DNA of 64,000 nt from the NCBI GenBank assembly GCA_933228895.1, contig OW121851.1, positions 115,713,271 to 115,777,270 of the forward strand, given 5' to 3'. The stretch is from Platycnemis pennipes. Taxonomy: Eukaryota; Arthropoda; Insecta; Odonata; Platycnemididae. Below, in pieces: positions 22,770-34,339 of the stretch; position 1 is the first letter of the stretch; every line of letters begins with the position of its first letter. A program made the position numbers and the translations under genes. A model generated the notes under the pieces. That model did not search any database. It was given only the letters and a program-made list of their open reading frames with translations, and was not told the origin of the DNA.

Positions 22770-23390
22770 CAGTATAACCCTGATATAAGGTCCACCTGAT
22801 ATAAGGTTGCCTGCATATAAGGTTGCTCACCAGTTTTCCCAAAAAAATCTCAATCTTTTCTTTGTTAAAAATCCTGCATATAACATCCCTGCTTATAAGG
22901 TCTGTTGTCCATAATTTCAAGGTTCGTTTATAAAGTTTTCAGCAAAAATATCGAAGATTTGTAGCGCCATATTCAGATTTTTTTTGCTAAAATGAGGTTA
23001 CTCACAAGGTGAAGGATAACCAGATTGAGGATACTGGATAGATAAGAACTAACCCTCAAAAGTACGTCCATCAGCAGGAGTTCCCTAACAAGGAGTTCCT
23101 AATCTGTGAATGAAACTTTCGTTAAACCTATGTAAAAATAAATATTTTTTCTACAAGCAACCTGACTACTTCAAAACTTATTCTTCTATCATCAGATGAA
23201 ACTTTTATCTGTAGTCACGAGAGATTATGGTCTTAAAGTACTAAATTTAATTTTTTATGCAAAAAAAACTATTTTAGCTCATATAACTCAAAAGTACTCA
23301 GCTTCCATTCATACCCGCATATAAAGTTCCCCGCTTATAACATTGGTTCGGGGCAATAACCAAGGCTGACGTTATATCGGGGTTATACTG
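22770..23390. mobile_element. Pogo/Tigger-type MITE
   Basis: The 621-bp element begins CAGTATAACCCTGATATAAG and ends with the inverse, GTTATATCGGGGTTATACTG. It is flanked by TA on each side (22,768-22,769 and 23,391-23,392). CAGTATAAC-type ends with a TA duplication are typical of the pogo/Tigger branch of Tc1/mariner. Variants of GATATAAGG/GCATATAA recur just inside both ends. No transposase is present. Confidence 0.8.
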
Positions 23391-23424
23391 TACTGCAGGT
23401 CTCATTTATTGAATTTATCTGTGC

Positions 23425-23876
23425 TCACAAAGTAAATTCCCAATTTCCCATGCTAATGACCATGGTAAAGGGTGCACGGATAATCCACTGCTTCATGGTT
23501 CTTTTCGGATTCATTTCTCTATGGTGCGCCACCAAAATAAATAAACTCCCTAAGAAAATAACACAATCTGCCAATGAAAAGATCCTCACTATACATAATA
23601 GCATTTCATAAAAAATGAATCCAGTAGAACTGTCCCGGCCACAATTAAATGTTTGCTTAAATCTTGTTTGATCATCATACTTATTGCTAAAGTAAGTGAA
23701 ATCTTGCTCCTTCGTAAGGAGGTAGCTTTTATATGGGAGAATCCTGTTGTTGAAAACGTTTCCTTTTAAAAAATTGCTTGTATAGCTATTGTGATGCTCC
23801 ATGAATTGTTTTATTCCAAGCCACTTACTCAAATTTGATGGCACATAAGACACACTCATTTCAATGGGGGATATTT
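23425..23876 (-). CDS. Unidentified terminal coding exon, antisense in the MED23 intron
   Basis: This minus-strand segment follows a strong acceptor: a ten-base T run, then acaaactcttggctcag. It stays open for 149 residues to a stop at 23,425. The product has a polar N-terminal half (for example SYTSNFLKGNVFNNRILPYK and YLLTKEQDFTYFSNKY), then a hydrophobic stretch (CIVRIFSLADCVIFLGSLFI) likely to span a membrane, and a basic C-terminus. I do not recognise the family. It could be the 3' end of a host gene in the MED23 intron, a retained fragment of a duplicated gene, or part of a transposon. The length and the splice context argue against a chance frame, but this remains an inference. Confidence 0.4.
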
Positions 23877-23960
23877 CTGAGCCAAGAGTTTGTAAAAAAA
23901 AAAGCATGTGGTTTTATATGACCATACCCTCGTACCGATGAAGTTCATTTGATATCTTAC

Positions 23961-23995
23961 CCACAGCTCCTTTGATGTCATGGAACCAAGCCAAA
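23961..23995 (-). CDS. Possible small exon preceding the unidentified frame
   Basis: On the minus strand this 35-bp segment encodes LAWFHDIKGAV and ends at a GTAAGAT donor. It would join across an 84-bp intron, in phase, to the exon at 23,876. Its own acceptor (aatag) is weak and the frame stays open for about 40 bp upstream, so the true exon may be longer. No further upstream exon is identified. Confidence 0.25.
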
Positions 23996-24680
23996 CTATT
24001 TATCCCAGTGTCGATTATAGTATAGAGACAATAACAGCATTTTCAATTGCAGCAGTCTTCATTATTAACCCTTTTACTGCCAGTGGACCGATATATCAGC
24101 CAACTTACATTACATCATTAGATATTTGTAATATTATATTTCCTTCAAATCAGAGACAGCATGAATGATTTTTTCATCCTCATATTAATTGAAAATATCA
24201 ACAACAATAAGACAAATACATAATTCTTGTTAAAATTAATTGTTTCAAATATATCTAAAATTCATCATCATATGATTGTCGTAGAAATGTGCTTGGCAAT
24301 TTTTGCAGTCTACCTAAAAGGGTTTGTTAAAATGGCCAAACCTTCACATGTAATTGAGCAGGTATAATTTTTTTAGCCATGATTTTGGGAAGAAGTCATC
24401 ATACATGGTAATCCTTAACTGATTAAAATAGGATACTCGATTATGCCTATATGGCTAAGAAAACTTGTTATCATGAGAACTACTTATTAAGACTATATTT
24501 TCCTTGCCTCCTAGGTGGGTGTTCTCATTTTAAAAACATCAAATTTCATCAGAGGCTGTTTAATAAGATTGCCAGTAGTTGTGTAACTGTGGCAATGTTT
24601 CTTCTGGTAAATAATGTTATCAGTAATACTTATCCTTTAAGACTTCATTTTGTCTCTGTGTACCCCTTGACAATTTGTAG

Positions 24681-24819
24681 ATATCACATCAAATACATGT
24701 TTGTTGGAGACATGATGAAAGCAGAGGTGGAAGGTGTCATCAGGAAACTAAGGCCAGCTCTTCAGATGCGGTTGAGATTCATAGCACACATCAATATTGA
24801 GGAAATCAATGCTGTGTGA
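24681..24819 (+). CDS. MED23: MED23 last coding exon with stop codon
   Basis: After the acceptor ccttgacaatttgtag this exon supplies the last base of the Leu codon begun at 10,602, then YHIKYMFVGDMMKAEVEGV and RPALQMRLRFIAHINIEEIN, and a TGA at 24,817-24,819. The conserved LRPAL..RLRFI..I core is the known C-terminal end of MED23. The low-complexity tail found in vertebrate proteins is absent. The final intron spans about 14.1 kb and is the main transposon reservoir of this locus. It also carries an antisense open frame at 23.4-24.0 kb. Confidence 0.93.
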
Positions 24820-25164
24820 TTGTTTCAACCACTTGACCACCATCAGCTTTTCCGGAGATCATCATACATGATTTATGGAATCATTACAAAGAAATTCACT
24901 TATCCTCTCAGTGATAAACTTGTGTTGATTCAATCAGCCATGGAAGTCTTGTGAACATTCCAAATGACTATCACAAACAATGGAGTGCAACCAGCGATTA
25001 TGTCATTTTACTCATCTCAGTATTATGAATTGTGGTTTTGGGGTGACACACAGCTCACATGATCAAATTCAGGCCACTCTGAGTGTATCAAATTTTCACT
25101 TAATATATGTTTGAATACATTTTTTTCAATTTTTTATTTGAGAAAATTTGAAAATATTTTATAA

Positions 25165-25223
25165 AATAAATTATTGAACTGGGGTTGTTCATAAAGAAGT
25201 ATTTTTAATTGGCATGGAATAAA
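25165..25223 (+). terminator. Candidate MED23 polyadenylation signals
   Basis: Two AATAAA hexamers, at 25,165-25,170 and 25,218-25,223, lie 345-400 bp after the MED23 stop codon in AT-rich sequence. Use of either would give a short 3' UTR. This is inferred from position and motif only. Confidence 0.4.
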
Positions 25224-25635
25224 GACCATACGGTCAGTCAAATTCTGAAGCCACCGAGAATGCTTTTACGTGAAGAGTTTATACATGGCAGTGGCCCACA
25301 TTGCCAGTGAAGTGTTTGAAGAAGTATTTATGTTCTCAAAATTTAGTCTCCCACCATTGCATGATTTTTAATCTACTTCCAATTGGACTAAAAATAACAT
25401 CATTTCATAATTACCCAAGCTAACTGGACTCCCATTGTGGTTCATTGCGTAAAAAATTCAACTGAATGAGTGAATACACTGAAAATGTCCCTTGAAGTAA
25501 CGTATGCAATTCAATTTTCCAGCATTACCAATAGGAGTTAATTTAAATTAACAAGTTCAAAGATTATGTTCTCTATTTTCCACAGGCCCTAGTGCAATAG
25601 TTTAATTTCCATGAAGTCCGGATGGATCAATGGGT

Positions 25636-25681
25636 AGGTGTACACAAATATCTGATTGCAATCAGATATTTGTGTACACCT
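25636..25681. repeat. Perfect 46-bp palindrome
   Basis: The left arm AGGTGTACACAAATATCTGA plus TTG is followed directly by its exact inverse, giving two 23-bp arms with no spacer. It lies about 415 bp after the last candidate MED23 polyadenylation signal. The flanking bases do not extend the symmetry, and no target duplication is evident. Confidence 0.95.
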
Positions 25682-27710
25682 GGGGATTTTCCTCCATGGA
25701 GAGGATCCAAATCCCTTGTCCGTTAACGACAGGCATAATTCATAATTAATGCTACTTCTTCTAGCAATGATGCTCCAGAAATCACCCTAAACAACCATAA
25801 CCTGTAAATAATGCATCTTTGGGCCTTAAACTATTAACCAAAAATTATAATATGGTATGCAAGGTGCACTAAGATAAAAACTAAGAGATTACTGGTATAA
25901 TAGGTTGTTTACTTTGGCAACACTGGTTCAGACCACCACCTTTAATAAAATAATCAAAATTTCATTGCTAAGATCTTTTAAAACATTACAGAGTATATCA
26001 CGTAAGAAATTTATGAACAAAGTGGTTGGTTAGCTGAAATAAATATTTCAGTACCAGCAAACATTTTAGATGCATTATGATGAACCATAAGTTTCTATGG
26101 TTGAGCATCATCCATCCATTACCCCAACAATACAGAAAGATGTCAGAGCATTTAACCATACATGATCACTTTCCTTTTCAATCAATATTGCAAGCAGTAT
26201 CTTCGGCCTAATGTCATGGTATGAATTAATATTTGCATGATCAATATCAAAGCACCATCATAAATGAAGTCTCATTCAGCCAAGAGGGAAGAGAAGGTTA
26301 TGTTTTAGTCAGCAATGAGTAACCTAAAGAAAGGAAAGGCTAATCAAAGAAATTATAGCCCAATTATCCAATAGCCCACTGATACCCTCCTATATCAATA
26401 CCCACCCATGATAAGACAGCAGCTCACAACTCATGGTGATGCAATGAGTGGTATTTTATTAACCATACCATTCTGAATTACAGCTGTATGAATATTTTTA
26501 CTCTCCGAAGAGAAGGAAATTTTCATTTCCTGGCTGTCATTTAGCTCTGAAGAACCAAGTGAATATCAAACATATTACACCAAATATTCCAAGTTATCAT
26601 TAAGAGGGGGCTTTAAGAGTACAATGAGATGAAACTACAGGGGAGTCCACTCCAGTATAGCAGTGCAGTGAGATTGCAGAAAAATGCCAATGTCATTTAT
26701 GCCTGGCACCTGATTAAGATTAACTGATTTTAATTGTTCACCCATTACAATGTATACATCAGTAGCTTAACATTCATATAAACAATTGAATCTAATGCAT
26801 GAAATGACCAAATTCAAAGTACCACACCACATGTGTGGCTACCCAAATTATGATTTAGCACAATCTGGAAATATTTATGAAATGGAAGACCTCATTTGCT
26901 TGTTGGTGATGGTTATTCAGGAGAATTCAACATACCTTCATTAAAAATCTAAATAAAATGTATCGCCTAAGTTAATAATATAACACATTACACAGTAATG
27001 CCACTTCGAACTACAGGTTGACCATCAAAATTATCAGTTCACATTCCATAGAGTACAAAAAAAATATCAGTTCATACTAAAAAATAACTGCATACACAAT
27101 GGTTATTGAGGTAGCTATCACAACTCAAAGTTTCAGTAACTCAACTCATATTTACTAACTCGATTTGTTCTTTCCATTTAAAATTTTGAAGTTATAATGG
27201 AAAATCTAACTTACATTGTGACAGTGGGAAAAATACTTTGCTCAAAAGGGAATGACATAATTTCCTATGATCGAAATGACTAATAGGTGTAAGTCTACAG
27301 TAATAACTTAAAAGTGGATATCATAACTCTTATTCAGTAAAAATATTAACAGTAATAAAAATAAGAGCTTAAAATATCCAGAAAACTGCAAATCAAAAAC
27401 ATTTTAAATTGTGCCAATATGCATGATTTAAAATTTTTAAGATTGTGCTTGCCAGGAGCCTAATTACAAAATTGATACAAGAATAAATTACAATCACATA
27501 GTACATCCTTCAAGGAGAAAACATCAAAAAAAAACTTGACAGTCAACGAGGTGCTTCCAAAGAAGTCTGAAAGTTTGTGATTTTTCAAACTAAAAAAAAA
27601 TCCGTCCCAGTATTTAAAATCTTTACAAAATTCAAGTTCAGAATTTCAGTCTTTCGCAGTAGATGACAATGACCTTTGCTTTTAGGGATACAAATTAGAA
27701 TTTACTCAAT

Positions 27711-27716
27711 TTTATT
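27711..27716 (-). terminator. Candidate SOSS-B polyadenylation hexamer
   Basis: AATAAA on the minus strand lies only about 15 bp after the SOSS-B stop codon. This would make an extremely short 3' UTR, so a more distal signal is equally possible. Confidence 0.3.
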
Positions 27717-27730
27717 GGATCAACCTAACC

Positions 27731-29829
<2,099 letters not shown>

Positions 29830-29830
29830 A

Positions 29831-30131
29831 ATGAACAAAGATGCCAGCTGTCTCCTAGGAGACAGAGGAAGATTTCAAATAGACTACATTTTAGTGAAGC
29901 AGAGGTTCAGGAATCAGGTGAAGGACTGCAAAAGCTACTCGGGTGCAGACATCGACAGCGACCATAATTTAGTGATGATGAAATGCCATCTAAGATTCAA
30001 GAGATTGAAGAAAACAGTAAAGAACATTTGGCAAGTAGAAAAACTAAAGGAGACTCAACATCAGCTGGAATTTCAGAAAGCAGTAGAAAACACCATAGGA
30101 GAAGACCTGACTGAGAAACCAGTAGAAGAGC
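29831..30131 (+). pseudogene. LINE endonuclease C-terminal part and linker
   Basis: The frame opens in the endonuclease domain with GRFQIDYILVKQRFRNQVKD and the SDHNLV motif, which in the exonuclease-endonuclease-phosphatase fold carries the catalytic Asp-His pair. It continues into a lysine/glutamate-rich linker. The native frame ends at the insertion at 30,132 and resumes after 30,304. Confidence 0.8.
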
Positions 30132-30292
30132 TCCGTTGTTTCAGGCGTGACCTTCGTGGAATTTGCTTAGCATATTGAATGAGAAGCAGTAACTTTGTAA
30201 TTCCACATGTATTTATTGCAAACGACCTAGGTTTCGACGTAGCACGTCAGCATATTTGTACCTGATGATGACGTGCTACGTCGAAACCTAGG
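30132..30292. mobile_element. Foldback insertion with PLE-type terminus in LINE copy 2
   Basis: The 161-bp insert is flanked by the 12-bp duplication CAGTAGAAGAGC (30,120-30,131 and 30,293-30,304). Its right half is a hairpin: CCTAGGTTTCGACGTAGCAC plus GTCA at about 30,228-30,251, inverted at 30,269-30,292, with a short spacer. The left half (AATGAGAAGCAGTAACTTTG, then TAATTCCACATGTATTTATT) matches, inverted, the sequence at 57,236-57,292. The insert ends exactly at the GG of a hammerhead-like stem III. I read it as a truncated PLE terminus. Confidence 0.8.
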
Positions 30293-30304
30293 CAGTAGAA
30301 GAGC

Positions 30305-31152
30305 GTTGGGAAAACATTAAATGTGGACTACAGAAAGCCGCAAAAGAAGTTCTTGGAAGAAGAAAAGTTGTTAAGAAGAAACCATGGATCACGGAAGAAG
30401 TCTTAGTGCTGATTGAAGAAAGAAGAAAGTACAAGAATTCGAAAACTGAAGAAGGGCAGCTTTGCTACAAAAGAATAAGGAACGAAGTAAGTCGCAAAGC
30501 CAGGAAAGCTAGAGAAATGTGGATGAGCAATCTGTGCGAAGATGTATGTACAAAACAACCTTACCATTGGAAAGGTGGAAGCTGCCTATAGGATAGTGAG
30601 GAACCACTTCAAAGAACGGAGCATAAGATGCAATGCCATAAGGGACAAGAATGGAGAACTTTTGATTGAAAATGAAGACAGTGTGAAGAGAAGGAAAGAA
30701 TATCTCGAAGAGTTATACTACGGGAACAATCTCAGCACGAAAGTGATTGAAGAGGAAAGCGAAGTCGAGAAGGATGATATGGGAGCATCAATATTGAGAT
30801 CGGAATTCGACGCAGCAGTAAGGGACCTTCTGATGAATAAGGCTTCTGAATTGATGATATACCCGCAGAACTGATAAGGAATGCGGGAGAGAGGACATTG
30901 GCCAATCTTTATAAGGTCATCTGCGACATGTACTCAACAGGAGAAATACCCAGGGACTTCGAGAAAAACATCATAATTCCTATTCCCAAAAAGAAGAGAG
31001 CAAAGAAATGTGAAAATTTTAGGACTATAAGCCTGACGACACAGGCATCGAAGATATTGAAAAGGATCATCTACAGAAGAATAGAACGAAAAGCAGAGGA
31101 GTTCCTGGATGAAGATCAATTCGGATTTAGGAAAAGTAAAGGGACAAGATAA
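30305..31152 (+). pseudogene. LINE linker and N-terminal RT part, shifted frames
   Basis: Three overlapping short frames cover this part: lysine/arginine-rich linker (about 30,305-30,560), then YRIVRNHFKERSIRCNAIRD (30,542-30,874), then the first RT blocks with IIIPIPKKKRAKKCENFRTI and QFGFRKSKGTR (30,898-31,152). The frame changes make the copy inactive. The last block ends in a TAA just after GTR. Confidence 0.8.
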
Positions 31153-31175
31153 TCAATATTGGCCCTAAGAAGAGA

Positions 31176-31979
31176 ATGGAGAAGAACAAACCGACCTTCA
31201 TTGCATTTGTGGATTCAGAGAAGGCTTTTGACAACGTGGATTGGAATTCAATGCTTGATATTCTGAAAGGAATTAGAGTTTCCTACAATGATCGAAGAAT
31301 TATCCACAGTTTGTATAAAAACCAAGTAGCTGTGATTAACTCTGGACCCAGCTGTGAAGAAGCAAGAATAAGGAAAGGAGTGAGACAAGGCTGCGCACTG
31401 TCTCCCGTAATTTTTAATATTTACATCGAGAAAGCCATCAATGAAGTCAAGGAGAAGTGTTCTGGAGTGAACATCCACGGAGAAACAATCAGCATGCTGC
31501 GATTCGCTGATGACATAGCTCTCATAGCTGAGACAGAGAAGGAGCTGAATAAGATGCTAACAACCATGGAAAGGACAATGGCCAGACATCAGCTGAAGAT
31601 CAATAAGAAGAAACCTAAGATATTGGTGTGCAGCAAAAGGGAAGAGGCCAAAACAAACGTTAAACTAGGAAAACAGAAACTGGAAGAGGTGAAAGAGTTC
31701 TGTTACCTGGGAAGCAGAGTAACCGACGATGGACGAAGCAAGAAAGAAATAGTGAATAGAATAGCCCAGGCAAAGAGGGCATTCTATCAAAATAAGAATC
31801 TACTAACAGCTGGAAATACAAGCTTGGAAGTAAGGAAGCAATTCATCAAAACGTATATCTGGAGCATTTTCCTTTATGGCAGTGAGGCATGGACGATGAT
31901 AGCAGCGGAGAAGAAAAGGGTGGAAGCATTCGAAATATGGTGCTATCGAAGAATGATGAAAATAAAATGGATCGACTAA
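31176..31979 (+). pseudogene. LINE reverse transcriptase open frame (copy 2)
   Basis: A 267-codon frame holds the main RT blocks: FIAFVDSEKAFDNVDWNSML (first catalytic Asp), GVRQGCALSPVIFNIYIEKA, MLRFADDIALIAE (FADD active site), KEFCYLGSRVTDDGRSKKEI and AEKKRVEAFEIWCYRRMMKI. The catalytic residues are intact, but the frame is cut off from the endonuclease and the first RT blocks. A short 3' continuation without a long frame leads to the tail at 32,290. Confidence 0.85.
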
Positions 31980-32290
31980 GTGACAAATGAAGAAGTCCTA
32001 AGAAGAGGTGGAGAAAAAACAGACTGCTGAAAACATTAAAAAGAAGACGGGACTACCTAATCGACCATATCTTAAGACACGATGGCCTGATGAAGACAAT
32101 CGTCGATGGAAAAGTGAACGGGAAAAATGGAAGAGGCAGGCCTCGTATGAGTTACATGGAGCAGGTCGTAAATGACGTGAAAGAGAGGAACTACGTTGGT
32201 ATGAAGAGGTTGGCTGATAGAAGAATCGAGTGTAGGGCTGCGTCAAACCAATCCTAGGATTGTTGACCCTTGATGATGATGATGATGAAA

Positions 32291-32884
32291 TGAACAAAGA
32301 TAAATACAGCCACAATATTTCCATATTAAACAAGAAATAAATTGTGGCGTGTGAAAATATTTACAACCGTGGGAAAAACGTGAGGGTTATCGTATCTAAT
32401 TCCTATACGAGTAAACACACTGCAGGAAAACATCTGTTATATATATGATTTCTATGAAGATGGCATATTTTTATGGACGCAGTGAATGAGACATTATTTT
32501 ATTTCCCTCATGAGAACAGATGTCGGGCGTGCTAGTGTTGCTTAAAGGCATGCAATTTGAATGCCAGTCGCCATGTTTCGAGGAATACTTTTGGAGTCGT
32601 CAGGGAGTTTGCGTAATAATTTAGTATTATTCGTCGTAGTGGTGAGTTACAATGTATACAATTGCACGAAAAAAGGAACTTTCCACTCGGAAGGTTATTA
32701 TAAGCTTTATTTTTGAATTACATTTCAATCGGTCTTCTCGTGAAAACGATTTTACAGCCTGAATTAAGAGTTGAGTCAAAAATGAGATTGGTGAGATCTT
32801 ATGTCAGCCTTCTGATGTTGATTTCTGAATATTAATAAAAGAAAAATGTACATATGCTAGATGCTACGATTTATAATCCTGTGT
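32291..32884. other. Anonymous sequence between LINE fragments
   Basis: About 600 bp of AT-rich DNA with no supported feature. Confidence 0.45.
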
Positions 32885-33050
32885 GAGTATAATCCTGCAG
32901 CTTCCGCTCCAGAAGTGTCCTTCGGGCCACTTCTTATAGCTGATTCCTAATACATCGAGGTCCATTCTTAGGATTTCCACCTTCAGGTTCTCTAGCCTTC
33001 CGCAGGTCCGAAGCGATCTCACGTTCCATGTTCCTACCCTAAAATGCTTA
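32885..33050 (-). mobile_element. N-terminal LINE endonuclease fragment
   Basis: The minus strand reads HFRVGTWNVRSLRTCGRLEN, then LKVEILRMDLDVLGIS. This is the N-terminal GTWNVR and I-x-x-LG-I-S segment of an APE-type endonuclease from RTE-like or related LINEs. It is precisely the domain part missing from copy 2 but lies on the other strand 0.6 kb away. It may be a separate copy. Confidence 0.7.
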
Positions 33051-33388
33051 TCACACTTGATTAATGTACTCTCTCAGGTTGTTCCTGCCCGGAGATCCGA
33101 ATGGGGGACTATTTTACCCCAGGAATATTTTAATCTAGATGGTTCCATCACGCCTTGATAAAAAGAAAATAGTGCAGCAGCTGCGACTCCTCGGAATAAT
33201 AATGTGGTGTTTCCCCTTGCCTTCCACTTCGCAGTACTACAGTCGTTAAAGAATGTTACCACGCCTGTAGTTCTAGTGCCGCTGTACTAACTGGTACTAA
33301 CCACTGTGGTCTCCACCTTCACTCATATGAAGAAGAGCTGCTGCCCTCTCATCCGGGTGATAGACTGCATGATTGTTGGCGGCCTCGG
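33051..33388. other. Unassigned repeat-like segment next to the LTR remnant
   Basis: This CG-richer stretch contains GTACTAACTGGTACTAACCA and runs straight into the 5' LTR remnant at 33,389. No terminal repeat or coding match is visible. It replaces the missing first part of the 5' LTR. Confidence 0.35.
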
Positions 33389-33506
33389 CTTATCCTCTGT
33401 GCCTGATCGGTCGATGTATCGACGAATAAAATTGTACACGGAACCACTGTCTTTTAATGAGAATACGCTCCCCACCAATGATGTTGCGGCCGCCAACCAC
33501 GCGACA
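33389..33506 (+). repeat. 5' LTR remnant
   Basis: These 118 bp match 42,509-42,626 with a single difference (GCGACA against GTGACA at the end). The first 526 bp of the LTR are missing and are replaced by unrelated sequence. Whether the loss is a deletion, a 5'-truncated insertion or an assembly join cannot be told here. Confidence 0.95.
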
Positions 33507-33512
33507 TTATTC

Positions 33513-33532
33513 TGGTGTCAGGTGTGGGGTGG
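33513..33532 (+). promoter_or_regulatory. Candidate primer-binding site
   Basis: TGGTGTCAGGTGTGGGGTGG lies six bases after the LTR end. A TGG start (complement of a tRNA CCA tail) at this distance fits a minus-strand primer site. The matching tRNA was not identified. Confidence 0.55.
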
Positions 33533-33787
33533 TGCAGAAACATTGAGTCTCGAGCTCGTAATATAATTTAAAACAGTGGTTAATTAAGAGAAAAATAAGA
33601 AAATTGTTTCCATTCGATAATGCTTGGCTTGAACTAGTCGTAATGTCTAAACATTTGTGTTGTTTGATTTTCGCATTCGGTCCCATCCAAATTTTATTGC
33701 TTACGCTTAACTTTGATTAACTCATTTTGCAATTGTTTTAGCCTTAATAATTTTGTTAAATTTTACTGCTTGCCACAATTTTCCGCC

Positions 33788-34339
33788 ATGGCTTGGCCTA
33801 GTTATTCCTCCTCAAACCCCTTTTCCCCCCATTTTGAATCATCTGACATAAGGGATTCAACTAACCTACTAGAACTTGACCCTTTTGTGAATACTATTAA
33901 TCCTGCCCCAGCCCCCCCTCCCGTGCAAAATGCATCTACCTCCAACGCTTTAGGGAGTCATGTTTATTTCGTTCCAAATTTTAGCGGTGATGATGACGTG
34001 TTTGTCGAAAAATTTTTAGAGTGCCTAAAAATAGCGAGCCACCTTAGTTCTTGGAATGAAACTCAAACCCTTTGCGTAGCCCGCTTTCGATTACATGGGT
34101 CCGCAGCAGAGTATGCTTTTGCCAATCAGCATATGTTAGAAAGTTTTGAAAGTTTTTCCAGCTGCCTACGCAGGAGATTCACGTCTCGTGTCTCACCCCT
34201 CTCCCTAGAAAGGATGTTTTCAAATTGTATTCAATTGCCGCTTGAATCTGTGGCTACCTACTCAACAAGGTTAAGGAAAATCGCGCGCCATCGATTCTCG
34301 CGCGCGTGCGCGAGAATCGATGAAGGAACCAAATTCTGA
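33788..34339 (+). pseudogene. gag, N-terminal part
   Basis: The frame begins at ATG 33,788 (an upstream ATG in the same frame at 33,713 is less likely). It encodes a Pro/Ser-rich start (ATG GCT TGG), then a capsid-like region with FVPNFSGDDDVFVEKFLECL and RFTSRVSPLSLERMFSNC, typical of the retrotransposon gag fold. The frame is lost at a perfect hairpin at 34,289-34,322 and continues in the next frame. The last residues printed by this frame past 34,289 are therefore not native. Confidence 0.8.
34289..34322 (+). repeat. Perfect stem-loop at the gag frame break
   Basis: CATCGATTCTCGCGC is followed by a GCGT loop and the exact inverse GCGCGAGAATCGATG: 15-bp arms and a 4-base loop. It coincides with the place where gag changes frame. 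Confidence 0.95.

Larger units (their letters stand above)
24820..27730. other. Convergent intergenic region between MED23 and SOSS-B
   Basis: About 2.9 kb of AT-rich sequence between the two stop codons. It holds the candidate MED23 polyadenylation signals and a perfect palindrome at 25,636-25,681. No protein-coding segment or bounded transposon is otherwise visible. Part of it must be 3' UTR of both genes. Confidence 0.5.
29831..32290 (+). mobile_element. LINE copy 2 (APE endonuclease plus RT), broken
   Basis: The copy begins in the C-terminal part of an APE-type endonuclease (RFQIDYILVKQRFRNQ, then DSDHNLVMMKC with the catalytic SDH-type motif). It continues through a linker and the full RT domain to a 3' end with the palindrome CAATCCTAGGATTG (32,249-32,262) and a (TGA)n tail to about 32,288. 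Frames change several times (30,178-30,300, about 30,560, 30,874-30,898, 31,152-31,176). A 161-bp foldback insertion splits the linker. It is the same family as 18,586-19,916 in opposite orientation. Confidence 0.9.

Noticed and set aside
24451..24680. Extension of the last MED23 exon upstream to an ATG at 24,451
   Set aside because: The open frame continues upstream only by chance. The AG at 24,679-24,680 joins in phase to the exon at 10,602 and restores the conserved LLYHIKYMF stretch.
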